In this document: piece by piece, positions 53,888 through 61,427 of the stretch | Position numbering within the stretch: the first letter of the stretch is position 1 | How the letters are laid out: every line of letters starts with the position of its first letter | Assembly: GCA_002841355.1 (NCBI GenBank) | Contig: PHFB01000002.1 | Coordinates: 62,001-126,000, forward strand | From: Actinobacteria bacterium HGW-Actinobacteria-1 | GTDB taxonomy: Bacteria > Actinomycetota > Coriobacteriia > Anaerosomatales > Anaerosomataceae | Length of the DNA: 64,000 bases | Reading direction: 5' to 3' | The notes under the pieces: generated by a model | Told to the model about the DNA's origin: nothing | The model's input: the letters and a program-made list of their open reading frames with translations, nothing else | Database searches by the model: none | Made by a program: the position numbers and the translations under genes

Positions 53888-53934
53888 CTACCACACAGCG
53901 AGCCACGTTTCTCTTATTGCCCCGCGTGTGGTAG
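53888..53934. repeat. Inverted repeat in the yidD-yidC gap
   Basis: The 166-bp gap holds no gene. It has a 9-bp inverted repeat CTACCACAC (53888-53896) and GTGTGGTAG (53926-53934) around 29 nt. It could be a regulatory site or a weak hairpin. Confidence 0.35.
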
Positions 53935-54031
53935 ATAGAAGAGTGAAAACAGCGTGGACCCCCGGACCCACCGGAGTGGAGAAGAACCGAGGATTCTTGG
54001 GCCCAGTGCCTTACCAAGGAGGTAATCCCCC

Positions 54032-54775
54032 GTGCTCGAACCTATCGAGAAGTTCCTATTCGACGTACTAAGCTTCTTCTATGCGTATGTGCACGACTAC
54101 GGATTCGCGATTGTGCTGCTCACCGTGGCGATCCGGGTGGTTCTCCTCCCATTGACCATGAAGCAGACGAAATCGACATACGAACTCCAGCGGATTCAAC
54201 CGAAGATCAAGGAGCTTCAGGAGAAGTACAAGAACAACAAAGAGAAGCTCCAGGAAGAAACGCTGAAGTTCTATCAGGAGAACAAGGTCAACCCGCTCGG
54301 CGGGTGTCTCCCACTGATCCTTCAGATGCCCATCTTCTTTGCGCTATTCCGCGTCTTGGGCTCCGTGAGCAAGAAGATTGACGGCAAGAAGACGCTTGTA
54401 CCGGGATTGCTGCTTGCTCACATTGCTGCGCTACCGGCGGCCGAAGCGGTTGTCGCCAAACGCTTCTGGATAATTCTTCCAGACCTTACCAGCACTCCGC
54501 AGAAGATGTTCGAGGCCGGCGGCATCGTCGCTGCACTCCCCTACGCGATTCTTGTGGTCATGTTCGGTCTCAGCATCTTGGTCCCGCAGCTGATGCAGCC
54601 AGGAACTGACAAGTCTCAGCGGAATATCGCAGTCTACATGTCATTGATGATGCTTTGGTTCGGCTGGGTCTCCCCCGCCGGGGTTCTGGTCTACTGGGTT
54701 ACCTCGAGTCTTCTCCAGATCGGCCAGCAGTGGATTCTCCAGAAGGCGTACGCCCGTAAAGAGGGAGCAGAATAG
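54032..54775 (+). CDS. yidC: Membrane protein insertase YidC
   Basis: 247 aa from a GTG with AAGGAGG upstream. It is the short Gram-positive type with about five membrane segments and no large periplasmic domain. The first segment is VHDYGFAIVLLTVAIRVVLLPLTMKQ, with the conserved Arg of the hydrophilic groove; a coiled-coil hairpin (IKELQEKYKNNKEKLQEE) and NPLGGCLPLILQMPIFFALF follow. No lipoprotein Cys is present at the N-terminus. It inserts membrane proteins with or without SecYEG. Confidence 0.96.
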   Translation: MLEPIEKFLFDVLSFFYAYVHDYGFAIVLLTVAIRVVLLPLTMKQTKSTYELQRIQPKIKELQEKYKNNKEKLQEETLKFYQENKVNPLGGCLPLILQMPIFFALFRVLGSVSKKIDGKKTLVPGLLLAHIAALPAAEAVVAKRFWIILPDLTSTPQKMFEAGGIVAALPYAILVVMFGLSILVPQLMQPGTDKSQRNIAVYMSLMMLWFGWVSPAGVLVYWVTSSLLQIGQQWILQKAYARKEGAE

Positions 54776-55522
54776 ATGATCAAGGAAACTATCGTTGAGG
54801 GACCCTCTGTCCCCGAGGCTCTTGATGCGGCGCTTGAGGAGATGGGTGTCCAGCAGGACGCCGTAGAGTATGAAGTCCTCGAAGGCGGCGGCAAGGGTCT
54901 GTTCGGCGCCTCAAAGGCGGCAAAGGTTCGCGTCTGGATCAAGGCGGGATATGTAGCCCCAGGCGCTGTTGAGCCTGACGTTGATGATGAAGATGATCTC
55001 GAGGACGACACCCTCGTGAACCACGCAGGGTACGACGCGGTCTCCCCGAGCGACCTGACCGATGAGGAGCTCGACGCGATTGCTGACGAAGCGGTCAACG
55101 TCATCAACAGCATTCTGGGTCCTCTGGGAATCGAGTCTGAGATCGAAGAGTATGAGGGCGACGAGAACGAGATCATCATGGACATCGTCGGGGAGGATCT
55201 CGGAATCCTGATCGGCCGGCATGGCAGGACTCTTGATGCGCTTCAGATTCTCGTGTCGGCTATCACCAATCGCCGCATCGAGCGACGGTTCCCGATTGTT
55301 GTGGATGTCTCCGGATATCGCTACCGTCGTCGCCTGAAGCTTGAGGAGATTGCCCGTCGCGCAGCTGATCGGGTCGCACGACAAGGTCGTCCGGTCGAGC
55401 TACGGCCAATGACCAGCTTTGAGCGCAAGGTGATTCACATGGTTCTTCGCAACGACCGCCGCATTACCACCGCGAGTCAGGGAGAAGAGCCATTCCGTCA
55501 GGTGGTTGTACATCCCAAGTAG
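54776..55522 (+). CDS. jag: Jag/KhpB family RNA-binding protein
   Basis: 248 aa starting directly after the yidC stop. The Jag_N domain covers about 1-55 (EGPSVPEALDAALEEMGV, then GGGKGLFGASKAAKVRVW). An acidic linker follows, then a KH domain with IGRHGRTLDALQILV (GRHG in place of the common GKRG) and an R3H domain with ERKVIHMVLRNDRRITTASQGEEPFR. Such proteins bind RNA and influence cell elongation in streptococci. It ends with a terminator. Confidence 0.95.
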   Translation: MIKETIVEGPSVPEALDAALEEMGVQQDAVEYEVLEGGGKGLFGASKAAKVRVWIKAGYVAPGAVEPDVDDEDDLEDDTLVNHAGYDAVSPSDLTDEELDAIADEAVNVINSILGPLGIESEIEEYEGDENEIIMDIVGEDLGILIGRHGRTLDALQILVSAITNRRIERRFPIVVDVSGYRYRRRLKLEEIARRAADRVARQGRPVELRPMTSFERKVIHMVLRNDRRITTASQGEEPFRQVVVHPK

Positions 55523-55544
55523 GGGCAGAGTTAGCCACACCTTC

Positions 55545-55568
55545 AAAGGGCGCCCACGGGCGCCCTTT
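55545..55568 (+). terminator. Terminator after jag
   Basis: A perfect 11-bp stem AAAGGGCGCCC and complement with a 2-nt spacer, ending in TTTCT, 22 bp after the jag stop. Confidence 0.88.
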
Positions 55569-55652
55569 CTGCTACCATCACCCCATGTTCTACATTGGTT
55601 CTGCCAAGAACCCACGAGTCATGACTTTGAGACAGTGACCCGCCCATCGGGA

Positions 55653-55668
55653 TGTTTCACGTGAAACA
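55653..55668. other. parS site 1
   Basis: Perfect consensus TGTTTCACGTGAAACA, the 16-bp ParB-binding palindrome. It lies 2.7 kb from the oriC cluster and about 0.8 kb upstream of parA. Confidence 0.95.
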
Positions 55669-55700
55669 TCCACACCTGGATGGACGCCAGATCGACGGGA

Positions 55701-55716
55701 GGTTTCACGTGAAACA
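55701..55716. other. parS site 2, overlapping the rsmG start
   Basis: GGTTTCACGTGAAACA differs from the parS consensus only in its first base and lies 48 bp after site 1. Its first two bases are the end of the GGGAGG ribosome site, and its inner GTG (55709) is the preferred rsmG start codon. Confidence 0.9.
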
Positions 55717-56434
55717 TCAGAACTCACCTCAGATTGGGCCAAGGGACGTCCAAGACGCGTTGTCTGCAGTAGGGATCTCGGGATCAGCAGAGGCGGTCTC
55801 CACGATTGCCCTGCATGCGAATGCCGTCCTCGAAGAGAACCAGCGTATGAATCTGACGCGGGTCACCGAGCCAGCGGACGTTCTGCGGCTGCACATTGCA
55901 GATTCGGCTACCGCAGCACAAGCTTTCGGCGGTTTGGTAGACGGTCCCATCGCGGACATAGGTTCGGGTGCAGGCTATCCCGGGGTAGTGCTCAACGTCC
56001 TGACCGGCCGTCCGGTGACCTTGGTTGAGTCTGTGAAGAAGAAGGCGGCGTTCCTAGCAAGAGTGTCCAAGGAATTGGCCCTGCAGGCAGACGTATTGGC
56101 CGAGCGCGCAGAAGATGTGGGCCGGGAACGCCCTGCGGCATTCGCTTGTGTGGTTGCGCGCGCTCTCTCGAGCCTCCCGTCGCTCGTGGAACTCGCTGCA
56201 CCACTCTTGGTGAAGAACGGGCGCCTCGTCGCGATGAAGGGGCCACTTGACGCAGAAGAGCTTCGTCGAGGCGATGCCGCCGGGAGGATCTGCGGGATGA
56301 TGCGTTCGGCGCTCTACGAGTTCGAGTTGAGCGAAGGCGAGAAGCGCACGATCATCTGTTACGACAAGGTGCGCGGGGCAAGTGTGCCTCTCCCCCGAAG
56401 AAGCGGCATGGCCCAACGCCATCCCCTAGCGTGA
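55709..56434 (+). CDS. rsmG: 16S rRNA (guanine-N7)-methyltransferase RsmG
   Basis: 241 aa from a GTG at 55709, six bases after GGGAGG (55697-55702). A longer frame from 55652 also begins in a parS site, but its ribosome site is poorer. The SAM-binding motif is IADIGSGAGYPGVVLNVL, with an N-terminal block MNLTRVTEPADVLRLHIADS and a later FACVVARALSSLPSLVELAAPLL. It methylates G527 of 16S rRNA (E. coli numbering); loss gives streptomycin resistance in other bacteria. It precedes parA. Confidence 0.94.
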   Translation: MKHQNSPQIGPRDVQDALSAVGISGSAEAVSTIALHANAVLEENQRMNLTRVTEPADVLRLHIADSATAAQAFGGLVDGPIADIGSGAGYPGVVLNVLTGRPVTLVESVKKKAAFLARVSKELALQADVLAERAEDVGRERPAAFACVVARALSSLPSLVELAAPLLVKNGRLVAMKGPLDAEELRRGDAAGRICGMMRSALYEFELSEGEKRTIICYDKVRGASVPLPRRSGMAQRHPLA

Positions 56435-56497
56435 CCATTCCTATTGACGGACTATTCGCCTATACTGCCCACGAGTATCCATTTGGGAGGAGGCGTC

Positions 56498-57310
56498 GTG
56501 CCCGATACACCAGTGTCCGGATTGCCGAGCCGAGGTGATGGGTCTCGTCCGACGCGCGTATTGGCCGTCGTGAACCAAAAGGGCGGGGTGGGCAAGAGCA
56601 CGACCGCCGTCAACCTGACCGCAGCGCTTGGCGACGCCGGCAGTAAGGTCCTCTTGGTGGACCTGGATCCTCAGGGGAACGCAACTTCAGGGTATGGCCT
56701 AGATAAGAATCAGCGCGAAGAGTGCGTCTACAACGCGCTTCTCGGCGATACACCGATTGCAGAGCTCATTGAGCCCGTAGAAGTCGAGAACGTCTTCGTT
56801 GTCCCTGCGACCATTCAGCTCGCGGGGGCCGAAATCGAGCTCGTCTCCGCGTTCAGCCGGGAGACCAAGCTCAAGGGCGTTCTCGCACCGGTTGTCGACG
56901 CTTTCGACTTTGTCATCATCGACTGTCCCCCATCCCTAGGACTCCTCACCGTGAACGCGCTGTCTGCAGCGAACGGCGTGATAATCCCCGTGCAGTGCGA
57001 GTACTACGCTCTCGAGGGTCTCTCGAAGCTTCTTGAAAGCTTCAAGTTGGTGAAAACGCATCTGAACCCTGCTCTCGAAGTGTTTGGTGTTCTGATGACC
57101 ATGTTCGACGGCCGAACGCGGCTTTCACAGCAAGTCGTCGAAGAAGTGAAGGACTTCTTTGACGAAACCGTCTTTGAAACGGTTATTCCGCGCAGCGTGC
57201 GACTGTCGGAGGCGCCAAGCTTCGGTCAGCCGATCACCATCTTTGATCCACACGGGCGTGGAGCCGAAGCATACCGGAGCCTAGCGAAGGAAGTGATCAG
57301 CCGTGGCTAA
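56498..57310 (+). CDS. parA: Chromosome partitioning ATPase ParA (Soj)
   Basis: 270 aa from a GTG at 56498 with GGGAGGAGG five bases upstream; the frame is open further up to 56444 without a better site. Deviant Walker A is NQKGGVGKSTTAVNL, the A' motif is LLVDLDPQGNATSGYG and Walker B is FVIIDCPPSLGLLTVNAL. After an N-terminal tail of about 18 residues (PDTPVSGLPSRGDGSRPTRV) the protein is of the Soj type. A TATACT sequence (56461-56466) upstream may be a -10. It moves ParB-parS complexes at cell division. Confidence 0.96.
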   Translation: MPDTPVSGLPSRGDGSRPTRVLAVVNQKGGVGKSTTAVNLTAALGDAGSKVLLVDLDPQGNATSGYGLDKNQREECVYNALLGDTPIAELIEPVEVENVFVVPATIQLAGAEIELVSAFSRETKLKGVLAPVVDAFDFVIIDCPPSLGLLTVNALSAANGVIIPVQCEYYALEGLSKLLESFKLVKTHLNPALEVFGVLMTMFDGRTRLSQQVVEEVKDFFDETVFETVIPRSVRLSEAPSFGQPITIFDPHGRGAEAYRSLAKEVISRG

Positions 57311-58178
57311 GCGAGGACTTGGTCGGGGACTCTCAGCGCTCATTCCGGGTGCCGGACAGGAGTTCGTTGGCGGGGAGCCTCAGGAGCTGCCCATCGAACT
57401 CATCTCCCCGAACCCGAACCAGCCGCGTACTGCGATGGACGAGGATGGAATCGACGAGCTTGCAGACTCGATCGCGAAAGTCGGCGTTCTTCAGCCTATC
57501 ATCGTACGACCCCACGCCGAGGGCTATCAGATCATCGCCGGCGAGCGCCGTTGGAGGGCGTCCCGGGCGGCCGGCCTGACGAAGGTACCCGTTCGCGTTA
57601 TGGCTTCGACGGAGACCGAGTCACTGGCCCTCGCTCTCATCGAGAACCTCCAGCGGCAGGACCTCAACGCAATTGAAGAAGCCCGGGGCTTCAAGCGTCT
57701 CATCGAAGAGTACTCGATGACCCAGGCGGAACTCGCTGATCGGGTATCCAAGTCACGGTCCGGCGTGACGAACTCTCTCAGGCTGCTCGATCTGCCTGAA
57801 GAGGTTCAGGACCTCATGTATGACAACAAGTTGACTGCTGGTCACGCACGCGCAGTTCTGTCTGTTCCTGACGAGGCACAGCGTGTCCGTCTTGCTCAGA
57901 AGATCATCGAAGAGGGTTTGTCCGTCAGGGAAGCAGAGAACGTTGCGCGACTCATGGCTGCCGGACAAGGGGAACGCACGCCGAGGCCGATTTCCCCGAA
58001 GTCGTACAAGGTGATCGCCCGAAAACTGAGGCGGCTGCTCTCAACGAATGTTCGGGTGCGGCAGACCGCTAAGAAGGGCAAGATCGAAATCGACTTCGTC
58101 GACGAAGGCGACTTGGAGCGCATAATGCGCGTACTCACGGAGAGCGCAGCGCCAGAAGGTGATGATTCTGATGCGTAG
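57303..58178 (+). CDS. parB: Chromosome partitioning protein ParB (Spo0J)
   Basis: 291 aa from a GTG inside the end of parA. It begins AKRGLGRGLSALIPGAGQ, followed by the N-terminal CTPase domain with box II GERRWRASRAAGL and the ENLQRQDLNAIEEARGFKRL segment. The HTH DNA-binding region is MTQAELADRVSKSRSGVTNSLRLLDLP. The C-terminal dimer domain is short and acidic. The two parS sites just upstream are its expected targets. Confidence 0.97.
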   Translation: MAKRGLGRGLSALIPGAGQEFVGGEPQELPIELISPNPNQPRTAMDEDGIDELADSIAKVGVLQPIIVRPHAEGYQIIAGERRWRASRAAGLTKVPVRVMASTETESLALALIENLQRQDLNAIEEARGFKRLIEEYSMTQAELADRVSKSRSGVTNSLRLLDLPEEVQDLMYDNKLTAGHARAVLSVPDEAQRVRLAQKIIEEGLSVREAENVARLMAAGQGERTPRPISPKSYKVIARKLRRLLSTNVRVRQTAKKGKIEIDFVDEGDLERIMRVLTESAAPEGDDSDA

Positions 58179-58476
58179 AAGCCACAGAATGGAATATTTT
58201 GTCATTGGTCTTATTGCGGGCACCGTTGGCGGAATCGTCGTCGGCTTGCTGTTCGCGCCCGACAGCGGCGCCAGGACCCGTCGCCGGCTTGCCAATGAGG
58301 CCCTCCGCGTGGCCGACACCGCGCGAGCCGTCGCTGACAGGGCGGAACGAGCAGCCGAGCTGGTGGGATCGCGCATGGACCACTATCTCGGTCGCGAGGA
58401 AGAAGTTGCCTGGCGCAAGGTCCACGAACTTCGTGAGGGCGTGCGCAAGTACTCCCGTACTGTGATGATGCCCTGA
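58171..58476 (+). CDS. YtxH-domain small membrane protein
   Basis: 101 aa from the ATG at 58171, overlapping the end of parB; AGAAGG lies upstream. One membrane segment with YFVIGLIAGTVGGIVVGLLFAP, then the YtxH hallmark PDSGARTRRRLANEA, followed by an amphipathic helical region. YtxH proteins are common in Gram-positives and are linked to stress responses in some, but their function is unknown. Position after parB is unusual but may just reflect a compact operon. Confidence 0.82.
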   Translation: MRRSHRMEYFVIGLIAGTVGGIVVGLLFAPDSGARTRRRLANEALRVADTARAVADRAERAAELVGSRMDHYLGREEEVAWRKVHELREGVRKYSRTVMMP

Positions 58477-58526
58477 CGTCAGAGCCCCGTGCTACGCTGC
58501 CTCTGGACGTTTGGAGGGAGCAGCAA

Positions 58527-61427
58527 GTGGGACTTGCAGTCGTCACTGGTGCGGCCAATGCGGGCAAGACCGGCGTGTTGTACGCCGCGATTCGCTCTGC
58601 CGTGGCCAGCGGCCTCGATTGCGCATTGCTGCTGCCCTCCGACCCCGAGGTTCGCCGCGCCGAGCGGGAGTTCGCACATGAGAGCTCAGCGCTCGGCATC
58701 ACCATCGCGCAGTTCGATCGCTATCTAAGTGGACTCTGGAACCTCATTGGCGACGGCCGAGCTATCGTTCAGTCGACACAGCGCGTGCTCGCCGTGAGCG
58801 GCGCTCTCTCTCATGCCAACCTCACGGTTCTTGCAAGATCTGCGTCGCGTCCGGGCTTCGCGCGACTTCTGGAGTCGCTCGTACAGCGGGCGGGGGAGTC
58901 GCTGAGCCTTGACGGTGCACGAGCACAAGGCGCTTCCAGTGAAGCCGCCCGCGAGCTTCTCGGACTTGTCGACTCCTATGCGCTCATTCTCAAGGAAAAC
59001 GGCCTCATCGAACCCACGGAAGCACACAGGCTGCTCGCAGAGGCCTTGACGGCGCACGATCTCCCGCGGGTTCTGGCGGTGAATCGCTTCGCGAACTTCA
59101 CGCCAACACAGAAGCGGATTCTCATGCGCGCGGCCCGGCTCGGAACCGATGTCCTCGTGGGCCTTACGTGGGTCGAGGGCCACCCGGCCACCGCCGCATC
59201 GAATTCGGACGTCGCGGAACTGATCGCGATCGAAGGCGCCCGTCACGAGCACGTGGCCGCTGAGCTAGAAGGCAGCGCCGAGCTCCAGGCCATTCGGGAT
59301 GGGCTCTTCAGAGGAGCCGGCGTGGTTGAACGGCCGGAACCAGCCGGAGCTGTCTCCCTGTCAGAGGCCGCGGGAACCGCCGGAGAGGCCGCTCGCATCA
59401 CTCGAGAGATACAGGAACTGGTAATATCTGGAAGAGACTACTGCGATATCGCGGTGATCTTCCGAGACATCGAGCGGCACCATGCTCGTCTTGCTGCTGC
59501 ATTTCGGGAGGCCGGCGTGCCAGCGGAATTCGACGTTCGGATAAACGTCGCTTCAACCGGCCTCGGTCGAGCACTCCTTCTCCTGCTTGCCTCCTTCACT
59601 GGCGGACAAGAGAGGACAGGACTCATGGGTTTCCTTCGGAGCGGATACGCATGGGCCGATCCTCGTGCCGTCGACGCGGCCGATGAGGTTCTGAGGCGTC
59701 GACGCGTCTCCGTAGGTGCACCGGTCTTCGACGCGGCAAAAGGCACAGGGGGGAACACCCGGCTGCTGCTTGAGCGCGCAGCCAAGCTGGCAGCGGCCCC
59801 CATCGATTCACGCTCGGTCGATGGTTGGCGCTGGCTGGTGGCAGACATGCTGCGCGCGGCTCACGGGAGTGCAGCGGTCTTCGACGAGCGCGGTCTCATA
59901 GACGCTGCCGCACAAGCGACCGTGATGTCGGCGATCGAGGAGATAGCGGCGCTTGGGAGTGGTTCCTGGGGTGCGCGGGAGGTCCAGGAGGTGCTCAAGA
60001 ACGCGTGTGTCACAGTCACTCCGGCGCAATCACGTACCAATCACGTGCAGGTCATGAGCGCGGAGCGGGCGCGGTCGCGACGATTCCCAGTGGTGATTCT
60101 TGGCGGGCTGAACTCGGGAGAGTTTCCGGCAGTGCCGGCTGACGATGCCCTGAGCTCTCCAGCGATGGCGGCCGAGTTGCATGCGGCTGGTATCGATGCG
60201 CTGCCCAGAATCGATACCGAGAACGAACGCCTGCTCTTCTACCAGATCGTCACGGGAGCACGAGACCGACTGGTGCTCAGTAGAACGGTCTGCGACGACG
60301 ACGGACACCCGGTTCGCGCTTCGTCTTTATGGGAGGAGTTCCTCGACCTGTATCGCGATCCGGTCACTGGAGAGTCATACAGCGGCAGACTTCCTGTTCG
60401 CCAGCTAGAGTTGGGCGACCTTGCGGAGTCCGAAGACGCTCCGCTTGCAGAGCGCCGTCAGCTCCGGGCGGCGGTCGCCCGGAGCGACGTGTCGACACCG
60501 CGGGCTCGCTACGCGGCGTATCGGGCGCGAGGCCGTGCGGGTTGCGTGAGCACGCAGCTCGCAGAAGAGCTCGCCGCCGTCGATACGTTCTCGGCCAGCG
60601 ACATCGAAAGATACCTGGCCTGTCCGTACGCGTGGTTCTATGAGCGGAAGCTTCGGCCTGATTCACTGGAGCAAGAGATAGATGCGCTGCAGAGGGGGAG
60701 TCTCGCTCACAAGATCCTGCAGCGGTTCTACGAGAAGCGGGAGGCGCTCGGGCAGGGGAGGGTGACCCCGGCGAATCTCGGCGACGCACTTCGGCTTCAC
60801 GACGAGATCGCGACCGAGGTGCTCGCGTCGGGGCCATCACCCACTTCGCTCCAGGACGAGGAGATGCTCCACGCAGCGAAGTCCGGTAGTAGGCGCATCG
60901 TGGAGCGGGATGCGACGTTCCTGCCGGGTTTCAGCCCCATCGCGCAGGAGATGCGCTTCAACACCAAGGAACAGCCGCTCAAAGCGACCACTGGGAACTT
61001 CTTCCTCAAAGGAAGCATCGATCGTGTGGACGCTTCGGGCGGCGGGATCATCATCATCGACTACAAGAGCAGCTCGACGGTAGCCAAACGAGCGGACCTG
61101 GCAACCAAAGGGCTTGTACAACTGCCTCTGTATGGCCTTGTAGCCGCCGAGGCGCTTGAGAAACCGCTCCTGGGGGGTCTATACCGCAGCATGGGGTACG
61201 GGGGTGACAGGGGCTTCGTAGCCGAGGAGATGGCGGGCACCCCGGGTCTTGTCGGCAACGACGTATGTGGTCCCGATGAACTGCCCGAGATCATATCGAC
61301 GGCGATCTCGCTTGCCGAGCGAGCTATCGAAGGCATGCGCGCCGGAAACATCGCCGTGCAACCGCGCGACAAGACGGCATGTGCCTACTGCGGCGCTGCG
61401 GCGGTCTGTGGGGGTTGTCTCAGATGA
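58527..61427 (+). CDS. addB: AddB-like subunit of ATP-dependent helicase/nuclease
   Basis: 966 aa from a GTG with GGAGGGAG six bases upstream. A nucleotide-binding-like loop GAANAGKTGVLYAAI is at the N-terminus, as in AddB inactive helicase folds. The C-terminal 250 residues have the PD-(D/E)XK nuclease: SASDIERYLACPYAWFYERKL, GSLAHKILQRFYEKRE, a KGSIDRVDASGGGIIIIDYKSSS core with catalytic Asp and Lys, and LPLYGLVAAEAL. One Cys in CPYAWF and three in CAYCGAAAVCGGC fit the four-Cys iron-sulfur site of AddB-type nucleases. Its stop overlaps the AddA-like start (ATGA). Confidence 0.87.
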   Translation: MGLAVVTGAANAGKTGVLYAAIRSAVASGLDCALLLPSDPEVRRAEREFAHESSALGITIAQFDRYLSGLWNLIGDGRAIVQSTQRVLAVSGALSHANLTVLARSASRPGFARLLESLVQRAGESLSLDGARAQGASSEAARELLGLVDSYALILKENGLIEPTEAHRLLAEALTAHDLPRVLAVNRFANFTPTQKRILMRAARLGTDVLVGLTWVEGHPATAASNSDVAELIAIEGARHEHVAAELEGSAELQAIRDGLFRGAGVVERPEPAGAVSLSEAAGTAGEAARITREIQELVISGRDYCDIAVIFRDIERHHARLAAAFREAGVPAEFDVRINVASTGLGRALLLLLASFTGGQERTGLMGFLRSGYAWADPRAVDAADEVLRRRRVSVGAPVFDAAKGTGGNTRLLLERAAKLAAAPIDSRSVDGWRWLVADMLRAAHGSAAVFDERGLIDAAAQATVMSAIEEIAALGSGSWGAREVQEVLKNACVTVTPAQSRTNHVQVMSAERARSRRFPVVILGGLNSGEFPAVPADDALSSPAMAAELHAAGIDALPRIDTENERLLFYQIVTGARDRLVLSRTVCDDDGHPVRASSLWEEFLDLYRDPVTGESYSGRLPVRQLELGDLAESEDAPLAERRQLRAAVARSDVSTPRARYAAYRARGRAGCVSTQLAEELAAVDTFSASDIERYLACPYAWFYERKLRPDSLEQEIDALQRGSLAHKILQRFYEKREALGQGRVTPANLGDALRLHDEIATEVLASGPSPTSLQDEEMLHAAKSGSRRIVERDATFLPGFSPIAQEMRFNTKEQPLKATTGNFFLKGSIDRVDASGGGIIIIDYKSSSTVAKRADLATKGLVQLPLYGLVAAEALEKPLLGGLYRSMGYGGDRGFVAEEMAGTPGLVGNDVCGPDELPEIISTAISLAERAIEGMRAGNIAVQPRDKTACAYCGAAAVCGGCLR

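Noticed and set aside
56444-56466. TTGACG and TATACT as a parA promoter pair
   Set aside because: They are only 11 bp apart, too close for a housekeeping promoter, although TATACT may still be a -10 with a weak -35.
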